In this document: positions 35,260-46,808 of the stretch, in pieces | Position numbering within the stretch: position 1 is the stretch's first letter | How the letters are laid out: every line of letters begins with the position of its first letter | Origin: Zarea fungicola | Taxonomy: Eukaryota > Ascomycota > Sordariomycetes > Hypocreales > Cordycipitaceae | Direction of reading: 5' to 3' | NCBI GenBank assembly: GCA_900169235.1 | Contig: FWCC01000283.1 | Location: 62,001-126,000 of the forward strand | DNA length: 64,000 nt | Notes under the pieces: generated by a model | Database searches by the model: none | Told to the model about the DNA's origin: nothing | What the model saw: the letters and a program-made list of their open reading frames with translations, nothing else | Program-made: the position numbers and the translations under genes

Positions 35260-35717
35260 CCGACAATGTTAAGGAAAACCCAAATTGCATTCGATAGCAA
35301 ATTTCTAATAGAGACCAAGATCTTCTTTCCCTGTTGGAGCAAATTTGTGGCTCTGGAGGTCTGCAAGTAAAGGCGGCGCTTCCGATGGTGGAAAGCAGCT
35401 GCTTCCAGTGGCATTGTTAGTGTCTGTTGTTAGTGTCTGTTGTTAGTGCTGGTGTGGTAAAGGTGCCGACATTTTACTGAGGAGTCTCTACAACCCAAAG
35501 CAGTGGCTATCTTTACAACCTTACCTTTAAACTCATCTATATGCATACGCAGCATCCATTTCGCTTTGGTTTGGAGTGCAAGGAGAATGTTGACTAAATA
35601 ACAAAAAAAATATCCATAGCTACTTGGTTTAGTTGTTAACCCCAACCCACTGTCAGACCCTAATGTGCCCATACCCCAGAACCCTCGCTTTTGGATTATA
35701 CCACTGTTCAGTAAGCC
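35260..35717. other. Convergent intergenic region
   Basis: Contains a short tandem duplication of GTGTCTGTTGTTA at about 35420-35450. No gene seen. Confidence 0.5.
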
Positions 35718-36128
35718 TTATTCACCCTTGGCCTGCTCAATCTGCTTGATTATAGAGCTCATATCCAAAAGATCCCAAACCTCGACGAATTTTCCATCGG
35801 CAATGTGGTAAAGAGTAAATTGCTGAGCAGCCACGCGACAGCCCGTTGGCTCGATGCCTTGGAATGTACCTTGGTGGGTTCCTGTGATCCTCAAGTGCAG
35901 AGCAAGGTAGTCCCCGTCGATATTGAGATTTCGAATCTCCCAGTGCCAATCAGGAAATGCGGCGATTATAGGCTTGAACTGCTCGGTGACTTTCAGTGCA
36001 TCCCATGGTTCGTCGTTAATCTTGATGGGTGATGCATAGAAGGAGGTCATTGCCGCAAAATCGTGTGCATTGCAGTGTTTAATATAGGTCTGATAAACCG
36101 CCAGATGTTCTTCGTATTTTGTGGCCAT
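35718..36128 (-). CDS. SnoaL-like (NTF2-fold) protein
   Basis: An intronless 136-residue protein of the SnoaL-like cone fold. The N-terminal helices (EHLAVYQTYIKHCNAHDFAAMTSFY) are followed by beta strands with FPDWHWEIRNL and GTHQGTFQGIEPTGCRV, and a final VWDLLDMSSIIKQIEQ helix, the usual arrangement. Members include polyketide cyclases, ester hydrolases and many proteins of unknown role. The Asp/His pair typical of SnoaL cyclases cannot be assigned with certainty. The polyketide synthase is 14 kb away with unrelated genes between, so cluster membership is not supported. Start codon at 36128 fits the fold boundary. Confidence 0.8.
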   Translation of the reverse strand: MATKYEEHLAVYQTYIKHCNAHDFAAMTSFYASPIKINDEPWDALKVTEQFKPIIAAFPDWHWEIRNLNIDGDYLALHLRITGTHQGTFQGIEPTGCRVAAQQFTLYHIADGKFVEVWDLLDMSSIIKQIEQAKGE

Positions 36129-37402
36129 GTTGTCGTGTAATAGCGGCGAACAGACGCAACGGCTATATTGTAGCTAAATGTAGCTCACCAGTTTTCTGAT
36201 GCATGGATGCTACAGTAGAATGGGGTGCTGATTTTATTTAATCATTTTCCCTCTGCCTTTTCGATAACGTTGGCCTTTGTAATCGCTTATAATACATCTG
36301 TAATGCCTACCCCGCAGCTATTACGTTAGTGCAGTTGGCCCAGCACTCCATTAATTATTATCTTGGCGTTTCTGTATTTAGTGTGTGGGAAGGATGCAGA
36401 CTAGGATTTGGTAATTTGGACGTCATTTCAGGAGCGGCCAGTATGTATGCGTATGCCCTATAACGGGCCGTAGATTGTGGCTTATTGATTAGTGACACCA
36501 AACTACGTTAAACTGCTTCAATTGGGTCTACATGCAGCGGTTATGAATGTTAATTAAATAAATTACATGACTAGTTTTTGGACAGCCAGGCTGCCAATTG
36601 TTCAAGCAAACACGTCTTTTGTTGTTTTAGAAGCTATTATAATTGAGCGAATATAAGTGCACTTGGCACTTGGCACTTGGGTTGAAACTAATCTGGCTTA
36701 TTCACGATTTGTAATTCAGTTAAAATACTTAAAAATGCGGAGCATGCTAGCGTAAGTCTGCTGCTCGCCGCCAGCCTGAGATGCGACGAATTACATGTCT
36801 AGAAACAATGGTTGCCAAGCACTACTATCGCATTACCAGCTGGCAATTGCAGTGGAAATGGAAAGAGAGTTGTGTAGAGTGATGAATGCAGAAATGAGAC
36901 AGATATCCTGCATTTGTATTTTATGTCTGTTAAGACTTCGCGCGGGCGCTGATCATGATGAAAGCTAGCCTTGCTCGGTCGTGATCAGCTACACCCTGGA
37001 ATAAGGTACGTCTTAAGGCTGACCAGTGAGATAGTGTGTCTCCTCTTAAGAAGGTGAATAAGCTGGTAGTAAAAATTCCTGCCGGCTGTGATTAACATTC
37101 GAGAGTGAGTCGGCTGGGATGCAGTATAGCCGGTATCAGCAAGAAGAAGACTGGTGCAGGTGAACCACCGACCCCTGTCAAGAAGTTAAAATGTAAAAAG
37201 AAAAAAGGAAGAGAAACGGAAAAGGAAAAAAAAGGAAACGCGTGTTGGAATAAGAATTATATTCTCTTTATGATTATGCATTACTGGCGTACCAGAACAG
37301 GAAGTTGAAGAACGATGAATCCGCACACAACTGGCTGTGACATGACTGATACTAGTTGAACAGCACCTCATCAATACGTAACTGATAAGGATATAAACTC
37401 AA
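36129..37402. other. Gene-free, AT-rich region
   Basis: No gene seen. Small repeats include three copies of GCACTTG/GGCACTTG near 36657-36680 and an A/G-rich run at 37190-37240. Confidence 0.5.
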
Positions 37403-38343
37403 TTATGCAACAACTTCCCGAAGTATTCCGGTTTTTATATCAAAAACAAATCCCCTCGTCCGATTGCCTAGTTCCGGGCGCACAAGTGGCGAGCTCTTGA
37501 CAAAAGCCAGATCGTCTCGGACGCTTTGATCCAGGCTATACAACTTTGCATTAGCAAATAAATGGAAATTTAAATAATACTGTATGAGTTCAACTTACTC
37601 GGTATATGTAGGGAGCTCAATCTTGTTCTCATCGTAGTCAGAGACGCGACGTCTCAACCCTGCCTGGATATCTTCGCCGGGGAAGATCCCAGCAGAACAG
37701 TCTGGTAGAGTATCATTGTCAGCCTTTTTTCGAGGTCGGGTCCAATAGAGCCTAGCACACCTGTGTGGTGAATAATCATAATGTCCTCGAACTGAAGGAA
37801 ATGATCAAGAAACACCATGTTCTCAAATTGATGTTTGATCCTGCCAGCAACGCCAAGGGCGACGACAACCTCTTCCACGCCTGTTAATATCCAGACACTA
37901 CCAATGGTACTTCTTACATACCCCATTGCTGTAGGCCCAAGAACTCGTGGGGTTTGATTCGTGGATCGTCGCAGGCAACTGTTTTCGGACTCAGTCAGCA
38001 TACCGTAGAATGGCAGAGTTGACATGCGCCGCACCGAGGAATATTTTTGGCATTGGAATTCGTTTGTCAAGTGGCAATTCTCCCATCTCCTTCAACGTAA
38101 GCATGGGCTCGAAGGTCTGCGATATGTCGCTGTTACTGGGGTCAGCCCTTTTCACATAAGTTAGGCTCTGGGGACACTACCCATTTCGTCTAATAAGGTC
38201 CTCGACGCTTGGTCGCTTTTCCCGGTCGTCAACTTGGCTGCACATGGTCAGAAACCTATGTGATGATTCTATGTCAATGTTTAATTACAGCAGACTTACT
38301 CAGTACTCGCAAACAGACCATCTAGAGCTGATTGATGCGACAT
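37403..38343 (-). CDS. Beta-class carbonic anhydrase, seven exons
   Basis: The gene is broken into short exons and easily missed: 38343-38300, 38255-38181, 38129-38035, 37978-37922, 37880-37761, 37701-37599 and 37535-37403, totalling 208 aa. Every junction keeps frame, with branch sites such as GCTGAC and GCTAAT before the acceptors. The reconstructed protein shows the beta-CA zinc site: Cys74 in CDDPR (the CxDxR motif with Asp76/Arg78) and His129/Cys132 in HHTDC. Around it lie KPHEFLGLQ, VAGRIKHQFEN, FEDIMIIHHTDC and the C-terminal RGFVFDIKTG. The enzyme interconverts CO2 and bicarbonate. No mitochondrial presequence is visible, so a cytosolic form is likely. The residue after HTDC is Ser rather than the common Gly. 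Six introns, some only about 44-60 nt, in a 627-nt CDS is unusually dense. Confidence 0.85.
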
Positions 38344-39133
38344 TGTGGAAGTACTCTTGATGATTTAATAAACAATAAGTAAACATTCGGGAGGATAGAA
38401 AATATTAGGCCATGAATATTTATAATAATAGAATTATTGATATGGCCTCTGGACGGCTCCATATTTTAAGAGTTGATTTATAACCGCATCATGGCCAGGG
38501 GAGTAAGGTCGCCAAGAAAATGATTGCTAGCTAGAATAAAAAAGCGGAACTAATGACTGATTGGAATTGGCGGACGCTGAGAAATTCTGTAACAGGTGGG
38601 CGTCACAGAGTCCGAATTAGGTGCGTAGACATTCCGCCGCGGTCCTATATATAGTCGGCCCTCCCACAAGGCGCTGTCATTTTGCCTCATTCAATCAACT
38701 ATGAGAGGGCGTACATGTTTTTACTCTAACTACCTATACAACTACTGAGCGGCAACCTCATTAACTGTCAAACTGTGTCCTCTAACGCCGCATTGGCAAC
38801 TGGCATTCGCCGATTTACATGTAAATGAAGTAACCCTAACCCTACTGAAAAATTACTCCCACGAGGACCGCCAATCTCCCTGCCAGCAAGTCCTCCGGCG
38901 CCCACAACCTACCTAGTAGGAGTAGGTAGTAACTTGACTAATCCAAGTCTACATATACAGTACTGTATTTCTCGGCAAGGCATCAGACTAACAGTGTCCA
39001 GGACAGGTACCATTGAGCAGGGTTAGGGTAGTTGTTTTTATTCCACCTAAGATCGGTCGATTCTAAAGCCCTCTCTTGTTGGGATTGAAACCTTTACAAA
39101 CTAGTTCATCTTCCGCCAAAGTCTGCAAAGCTC
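38344..39133. other. Intergenic region with telomere-like repeats
   Basis: Contains TAACCCTAACCCTAC at 38831-38845 and the inverse CAGGGTTAGGGTAG at 39018-39031, an inverted pair of two-unit telomeric motifs about 170 bp apart. No gene seen. Confidence 0.55.
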
Positions 39134-39244
39134 GGGCCTGTGGTCTAGGGGTATGATTTTCGACCCGCATGTTTCGACTGGCTGTGTAGCTAGGAAGAAT
39201 GCACGGCGATTGAAAGGTCCGGGGTTCAAATCCCCGTAGGTCCA
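39134..39244 (+). tRNA. Split tRNA-like gene, isotype unclear
   Basis: The ends fold as a tRNA: acceptor stem 39134-39140 with 39237-39243 (including a G3:U70 wobble) and discriminator A, D-arm from 39143, a variable loop of five, and T-arm 39220-39236. Pol III signals are intact: A box TGGTCTAGGGG at 39141-39151, B box GGTTCAAATCC at 39223-39233, and a T5 terminator at 39245. The anticodon stem pairs 39159-39163 with 39210-39214, leaving 46 nt, meaning a seven-base loop plus an intron of about 39 nt. Position 33 would be C instead of the universal U. Body sequence resembles tRNA-Pro, while G3:U70 and a possible CGC anticodon suggest tRNA-Ala. It may be a functional split gene or a pseudogene with an insertion. 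Confidence 0.6.
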
Positions 39245-40585
39245 TTTTTGCCTTTCCGATGATCTTTTTGCCTTTTAAAAAAATCAAACTTTCATAAGTC
39301 TCAACAAACAGCCAATGTCTGTTACGCCTCGTTGTGTTGTCCTTTGCGAGCCGCAGACCAACCCAAGTGGCCTGATCCCCAATAGCTGTGGCATTTATGT
39401 CTTTGCTCACATCCCAACGGCCAAATGTGATGGGGAAGATGTTCTGAAAAACATGCTCAGAGCAGCTTAGAGCCTAGCGCTTGAGTAATTTTTTTTTCCC
39501 GCTGTGGACAGTCTTGGGGCGTTCTTTGCCTTTGTCTGAATGAGTGTAGGATGGCTCAGTGTCGCGACAGTGTGGAAGTAATTACAGTGGAAACAGGGGC
39601 TGCCTCTTCAGATTGCTTCTAGGGAATGTATTTCCTGAGAATGAAGGACTGGATTGTGTAGATGAATAAAATCTCTAAAAAGTATATTGAATAATCAGCT
39701 CAACCGCGCCAAACGGCGTCCCTGTCTATTCATTGAATTACTAGTCCACTCTGACTGGCTCAGGCTGGGAAATTCATTCGAGCCGGCCCCTGACATGGTT
39801 TGCTCACTCCTGTCGTATCAATTCGCTGCTTTTGCGTGATTTTCCTCGTCTGTCTTTATTGTAGTTATCTACCCCAGTCATTCATTATGTAGCACCAGCA
39901 CCGCAAATATGACGCAGGAATGTCTGGACGGCACCTCTTGGCAACATACTTGGTGGCGGCGCCAGAACCTCACTTGGCAATGTCGGAACATGCAGCCCTA
40001 CCGCGGATCCGCAAATCCAGCTGTCTTGACCGAAAGGAGTATGATATCTCGTAAATACGACTCTACCTAGCCGACCCCAGCGTTGCCACGTTGCTGTCAC
40101 GATACTCAGGTCATGTTAACGGTTCATTATTCCCGAGCAGAAAAAAACCTGCTCTAAAACCCGTCGCGGAATGGCTCTGAACCCACGTGCGTCCTTCCGA
40201 CCCCCGTTTTACAGCGTGTGAAAACCCAACTTGATCCGCATGCGGGCATATTCGCTTGCCTGTTCCCTGTTCATTCCCACAAAAAAGAGAGGACGCCAAG
40301 AAGAACGGGAACGCCTGTCAACACTACCAGTATGGCAACCAATAAGCGAGCCCAGCTAGTCCTACAAAGAGGTGCCTCCGTCTTGGCATACGAACTGCCG
40401 TGTCCACATCTTATCAATCTGATTACTTACAAGGAAGAAGAGGGACAAGAAAAATTTACACGCCTGTCAAGTGTGCAGATCCTGGTCTATAAGCGACGTC
40501 GCATCCCCCTCTCCCCTCCGCTGTCGCTCAGAATGGCTCACTTTCCGTCCTTCACCTTTCCGTCTCTGCCATCTTTCTGCACAGG
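39245..40585. other. Gene-free region and MFS promoter
   Basis: No gene seen. The right end (40490-40585) is pyrimidine-rich leader sequence of the transporter. Confidence 0.5.
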
Positions 40586-42208
40586 ATGAAGACTGACACC
40601 GAGATCAAGGAGCAGCCGGCCGACGCCGTCAGGGTGGTTGACGGCGACCATGAGCAGCAGAGCGACGACGAGCGCGCGCCCTCGGTGCCGGCCAAGGAGA
40701 CGAATATCCCGCTGCGCATCAAGCTCGTGGCCGTGCTCCTCGTCAGTCTCATTGGGTTTGGCTCGCATTGGAGCAGCGGCGTCACGGGTGCCATGAAGGC
40801 CACCATTAAAAAGGTTCGCTGACACTCCTGTTGCTGGCGATCCCCCTCTACTCACACTTTACCCGTCCAGAAACTGCACATCAACAACGCCCAGTATGCC
40901 GTCCTCGAAGCCAGCGAAGATTTCATGAAGACGGCCCTCATCCTCATCAGCGGGCCCATCACCGACCGCATCGGCGGCGCCAACGCCCTCCTCTACGGCA
41001 ACGCAATCTACTCCGTCGGCGCCATCCTCATCGCCGCCGCCACCACCGTCCGCAGCTACAAGTTCATGATTGGCGGCGTCGTCGTCCAGGCCCTCGGCGA
41101 CATTGCCACGCAGGTCGCCCAGTACAAGGTGTTTTCCTCCTGGTTCGCCCCCTCGCACGGCTTCGCCTCCACGCTCGGCCTCGAGCTCGGGCTCGGCAAG
41201 ATTGGCGGCTTCGTCGGCAAGGCCACGGCCAACGTCATCGCCAAGCGCACGGGCGACTTTTCTTGGGTCTACTGGTGCGCAGTCTTTATGAACCTCTTCA
41301 CCAACGTCGCCACCCTCGCCTTTTGGTGGTTCACCCGCTGGAGCCACCGCACCTACGCCGCCTCGGCCGACCCCGCGACGGGAGAGACGCTGACGGAGAA
41401 GAATAAAAAATTCGAGTGGGGAAAGATGCTCCGTCTGCCGTGGTCGTTTTGGCTCATCTCGGCTTTCACCCTCTTCCAGACCTCCACCGCGCTCGTCTTC
41501 TCGCAAAATGCCACGGAGCTCGCGCAGCAGCGCTTCAACGTCTCCGCCGAGACGGCCGGGTGGTACTCGGCCATGTCGCAGTATCTCGGCTTCTTCCTCG
41601 TGCCCCTCCTCGGCGTCTTCATCGACGTCCTCGGCCAGCGCGTCACCGTCATCGCCGTGTGCGGCGTGGGCATGCTCGTCGCCATGGTCCTCGCCGCGTG
41701 GGGTCCCACCGTGGGCGGCACGGCCGCCAGCTTTGGCGTGTTTGCGTTTGCGAGCTCCCTGGGGCCGACCGTCATCATCGACAGCATCCGCACCGCCATG
41801 TGGTACCAGGAGGTGTTTGGGTCCGGGTACGCCATCAAGAATGCCATCAACAACGCCATGGCCATCATCATCCGCATCATCACCGGCGTCATCCAGGACC
41901 GGGACGGCAACAGCTACGACCGCGTCGTCGTCGTGTATGTGTTCCTGTCGGTCGGCTCCGTCGCCGTCGCGCTGGTCATGCTCGCGTGGAGCCGGTTTGA
42001 CGTGATCCTCGGCGGCTTGCAGTGGACGAGGAAGCAGAGGGTGGCTAGGGGCCACTTGATCAATGAGAGAAAGGAGAGTTTCGAAAAGGACGGTAATGCG
42101 GCGAGGAACCGCATGGTCAGCCTGTGCTGCTTCGTGGCGACGATTCTGCTCATTCTGGGTTCGTGGGTGGCATACTTTTGGGGCGTGGCAACTGGCCACA
42201 ACGACTAG
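40586..42208 (+). CDS. MFS transporter, MFSD1-like
   Basis: Exons 40586-40813 and 40871-42208 give 521 aa; the 57-nt intron (GTTCGC..GTCCAG) falls after Lys-Lys at the end of TM1. The protein has a charged cytosolic N-terminus and about twelve hydrophobic segments. It has the family-like stretch GPITDRIGG after TM2 and a central loop (YAASADPATGETLTEKNKK). The segment ELGLGKIGGFVGKATANVIAKR before a TM is like MFSD1-type carriers, which in animals are lysosomal dipeptide exporters; fungal substrates are unknown. High GC, unlike the flanks. It has the same orientation as nothing nearby and faces the AA7 oxidase convergently, so no transport partner is implied. Confidence 0.8.
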
Positions 42209-42488
42209 ACGAAAATGTCAAATGTCAAATGTCAAATCCCAAGCATATGCATTATAATAAAAAGAGAAACCTTTTGGCTGTTGGCTTTGAATTATCAGCG
42301 TCTCGCATTCGGGCAAGTCAGGAAGAGTATGTACACTGTATTATTATCTACCATGCCCAAACCACGTCCATTTCCAAACCGTGTCTACATGTTGTGAACC
42401 CTCTTGCACTCATTACATGCCAGCTCCCATTGCAAGTTTAGAATCGCTTAAAATGAAACAGCTTAGGAATTCAAGACACAAGGACATA

Positions 42489-44016
42489 TTAAGGAGCAGG
42501 GTCAATGCTCTGGGGGTTGCGGAAGAGGCTCTTGGGATCCCACTTCTTCTTCAGCTGCTGCAGCTTGGGCAGCTTCTTGCCCCAGTAAAACTGTTGCGCA
42601 GCCGTGCGGTCGAGGTTGACATTGATGTAGCCGGCATAGGTGGTGTTGGCATTGGGCGCGCCCGCCTGCACTCTGGCCTGGACGCCGTCGACAAAGTTAA
42701 TCATCTTGTCCGAGATGCCGAGGAGGCCGACCGAGTAGGACTGGTACATGATGAGCTTGTCGCGGTGGGGGTAGGCGGTGGAGTCGTCGGGGACGTCGTT
42801 GATGGCGCCACCTTCGTTGTCAAAGATGATGAACCAGAGGGGGGTGTCGGCGTCGGCCGAGCCCATGTAGGAGAAGAGGTCGTTGATGGAAGACTCGCTC
42901 AGAAGATCCTGCTCACGGAGAGCCAGCGAGCGGCTGACAAACTGCGTGGGAATGTCGGAGAGGGCGAGGCCCGTCTCCTCGGCCATGTGGGCCAAACTGC
43001 CGAGCCAGTCCATGACGGTAATGTTGGCCTTGGCGGCGGGGAGCTTGGCAGGGATGCCCGAGGCCTTGTACTCGGCGAGGGTGCCGTAAAAGGTGCCGGT
43101 GATGATGACGCCAAGAGGCTGGGCGATGAAGAGCGAGGTGAAGCGGCGGTCGAGGTTGGGGTCGCCGACGAGGTCCTGCCACTTCTTGTAGACGGGGGCC
43201 ATTTCCTTTTGGTTGCCGAAGCTGACGCTGTAGGTGTACTCGATGACGCTTCCGGGGGCGGCCTCGGTACGGACGACGAACTCGGTCACGATGCCAAAGC
43301 TGGCGCCGGCACCCTGGATGCCCCAGAAGAGATCCGAGTTTTGCGTCTTGGAGGCGCGCTGAATCTTGCCATCAGCAGTGACAACTTCAACTTCGAGGAC
43401 GTGGTCGAGAGCGGTTCCCCACATGCGGGAGGAAGGGCCAATACCACCCTACACAACATGTTAGCGGAATACAGACAAGTTGACATGTACACGGACAAAC
43501 GTACAATGGTCGCGTGACCGCCAATGCCGACACCAGGGCAAGTACCGTGGGCCATGGCTCGGTTGCCGTTGGCATGGAGCTTCTTGTCGAGATCGCCGAG
43601 ACGGTGGCCAGCGCCAAAGGTGGCCTGCCAGCTGCCGGTATCCATGGAGAAATCTTGCAGATACTGGAGGTCAATCATGAGACCACCGTCGCCAGCAAGT
43701 CCAAAGTTGCTGTACACATGTCAGGTTCGTATCACTGGGATGCTTTGGAGGGGTGTGATGCGTACGCATAAGAGTGTCCGCCAGACTTGGCCTGGACAGT
43801 TACACCATTGGTGCTGGCGCAAAGGACGGCGGCAGAAACATCAGATGCGTTGTTGGGGCGGAAGACGGCCGAGGGCTTCACGGGAACACCCAGATTGTAG
43901 GGCTTCACCCAGGAAGCCTGGTAGAGGGGATCGCTGGGGAACGCGACGCAGTTGGCTCGGCCGGCGCAGACGGAGCTGAGGCACGTCTGGAGGGGGGTGC
44001 TGGGGGCGTTGCCCAT
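42489..44016 (-). CDS. Bicovalent FAD oxidase, BBE/AA7 type
   Basis: Exons 44016-43766, 43709-43505 and 43448-42489 give 471 aa; phases match at Ala84 and after the GGHATI motif. The FAD-binding PCMH domain has GGHSYA (His81) and GTCPGVGIGGH (Cys141), the two residues that attach FAD covalently in glucooligosaccharide-oxidase and berberine-bridge-type enzymes. The C-terminal BBE segment (FYWGKKLPKLQQLKKKWDP..LFRNPQSI) is complete. Such enzymes oxidise sugars (AA7) or cyclise and oxidise metabolites, making H2O2. A signal peptide is not evident at this start, so it may be intracellular, which would favour a metabolite substrate, or a short upstream exon may be missing. It lies 5 kb left of the polyketide cluster; membership is possible but unproven. 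Confidence 0.87.
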
Positions 44017-46808
44017 GTTGACGGCAGTTGGCTGACTAGGTTCGACGTGTGTCCTGTTTTACTACTGGTAGTTGCTCGAGTATTGAGCTCGCGTTTGCGG
44101 ATCTAGGTGGCGCAGACGTGTGCGGGAGATGGAGGGCATCAACACTGGACCAGATCGAGCAAGTCGACAACGGGAGCGAGATGGGTGGGTTAGACCTATA
44201 TATATAATTAGACGCATTGTTAGCGAGTGCAACTGTCGGCACAACAAAACAAGAATGCAGGCTGCGCGCCAGAAACCCTATACAATGACGGTGCTATGAC
44301 CGAGACATGGCTAGGCAGGTTGTGGCGGGTTCTGGTGGGCACATCAGCGGCGCCTTGGTATGGCCAAGCTTGACCAACCAAGGGTCGTGGGTGACCCAAA
44401 GGAGCACTGGGCTGCTTTGCAAGCCTGTCAGGGGAGACACGAGATCCAGTCAGGGATGAAGTGTGGATGAAGTGTGGATGAGCAAGGTTCCTTGGTGATG
44501 CTAGTGTTGGTTTAGCGGCCGAGACGAGCCTGCAGGTGTTGATGTGGAGGCGGAGCCCTGGGAGAGGATTGGCCGGCGAGGCAAATAGGGGCCGGGCATT
44601 TATTTCAGGCTACTCGTACCTGTAGGTAGGCACTAACTACTGGTACTAATACTCCGTACCTACTAAGGCACTAACTTATGACTGATGAGCGCTGGATTGT
44701 TGTTCAAAATGGCAATGGGCGATGATACGGTGATACTGGTACAGGTAACTGTTAAATGCCCTAGACTGGCCAAAGCCCCGTATGCCGTCCTGGAGCCCCT
44801 CTACATGTGACAGGCAGGGGTCTGCCTGCAAACGCATACCAGCATCAAAGTTACTCAGTATTCTTGACAGAACCCGGCTGAATTGCCCCTTGCAGATAAA
44901 ATGGATTCTCGTCCCAGAAAACTCCAGAAATGGGCATTGGCTGCTGTCAGGGTCGTATTGACCCGGCGCTCGCTGGCGAACTGCAGCTTAAGACACCCTT
45001 GTTAATAATGCCGTGTCGTTTAAAGCCAAACGTAACATTGGCTTTCCGAGTTTCCGTCCTTTCTTTCATTCTCTTTCTACCAATGTAGAATGACGCATTG
45101 CTTTATCAGCACTAATCATGCTGAATCCTACCTTCATCTCCGTTCATGGACTGTCTCTTCAGTGGACACGAACCCTACATTTATTCCCGCCCCTATAGAC
45201 CTCTGTTTTCGCCCATAGACTTCTGTTCCCGGCTGCCTGGCTAATGATCTACAGCGCATGCAGCACCAATATAGGCCTCCAACATGCCCAGTCCCTGCTG
45301 CACCGCCGGTATTGCACCTGCATAGGGGCTTCTTGGCATTCCTGCACGCTCTCCGGTCTCGCCATGAAATCATTCCACCTCATTTCCTCCTTCAATGCCG
45401 CCAAAGCCTCCTTCATCCTCGAATCCTTCCAACTATCCTTCCACTCCACGGATGTGTCCCTGCTACGTACACAGTCTATGGAAACCTTGCATCTCGCACT
45501 ACCGCGTGCTGGTCCAATCACGACCCAAACAACCACGCCACCACTGCAACCTCACGCACTCTTGATCGCCTCCACGGCCGAAAAAGGCTGCAAGCTACCA
45601 CGCCGGCAATGCTACCCCTGATGCACAGTCGTATTCGTATCTATCCATCGTATCGGGCTAGGCGACACGGCTTGATGCGAACCTGACCGCCATCAGTCAC
45701 TTGTCGTTGTCTTCAAGATGGGAAAATGGTCAACGCCGCAGCAGATTTCTTTTGCTTCTTTTTGTTTACTAACAAATTAAATAGTGTAATTCCCCAGATA
45801 GCGCCACATGGAGCACTGCCCATATCCATCCAGGGGGCCAAGAAAAATCTGCATCCCAATAGCCTTTTCTGTATTCCGCCATGTCATCTAGGGGGAGATT
45901 AACGACAAGCTACTTCACTAGGAGCCCCCACGCCTCCGCACTGGATAGCTTTTCTTTCCAGTCTCATCTTGGAACCGAATGGATATTCATCTCAAGTCTC
46001 GTGCCACTCTCTCGGAGCCTGCCCTGTTTAGTTCGGTGCCGAATCAGTCTCTTGGCTAGCGCTTTGCAAGTGGTCTCATGCGCGAACCCTTTGTGATGCC
46101 TGCCCTGGTTGTCACTTCTCAGCTTGGACAGACTGATGCTGTCAGCTGTCAGCTTCGACAGATCCAGACATCACCTGCCCGGCCCACGGCGGCCTGTCGG
46201 GTGTCATTTCATAGTACCAGCTCGCACCAGGGCTTGATTGTTTGGTTTGTTTGGCGGATGTTGACCACTCCAGCTGAAGACACTTCGTAATTTTCGAAAG
46301 TAGATCTACCCCGGCCTTGGATAACCAATCAGCTACAAATGGAGACGCGCAACTGAGAGTCTACTACTACAAAGTTCAGGACCACCTGCTCTTTTCAACC
46401 TTTACCATACAGCGGGCAAAATGAACTCTAATTACTAGGTTCTTTTTAAAGAATAACAAGGGTGTGTTTGAATTCTGCGACCCGACGGAATAGCACAACT
46501 GCCCTGTACGAGTACGAGCCGGGGTAGCCCCCATCCACTCGTGGCGACTCTGCACGAAGAAAAGAACGGCACAGTAAACATCTCCATGGTAAAACAAATT
46601 GGTCATCTTAAAACATCATTTAAACTTATCAATCTACCTCTAGACAAAGCCAGCCTTTATGGAAAACAACTCTTCTGCCGCTTTATAAGAGCGCGCGACC
46701 AAACCCTGCGAAACCTCACGCTCGACAAACCAATGATGCGATGGGCGCGATTCTGCCTTGGTATACATTAGACAAGGATCAAATGGCGTATTTGGTTAAA
46801 TACACCAG
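44017..46808. other. Gene-free region
   Basis: Oxidase promoter at the left, with a tandem GATGAAGTGTG duplication near 44456-44478. A minus-strand frame at 45249-45536 has a plausible charged helix but no supporting motif or start context. Nothing else recognised. Confidence 0.45.

Noticed and set aside
35718..36128. SnoaL-like protein as a cyclase of the PKS cluster
   Set aside because: It is 14 kb from the synthase with several unrelated genes between, and the fold has many other functions.
40859..42199. Minus-strand 446-codon frame
   Set aside because: Exact antisense of the MFS transporter; His/Asp/Gly-rich shadow translation.
45249..45536. 95-codon minus-strand frame with a charged helical segment
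   Set aside because: Could be a gene remnant but neither start context, introns nor family motifs support it.
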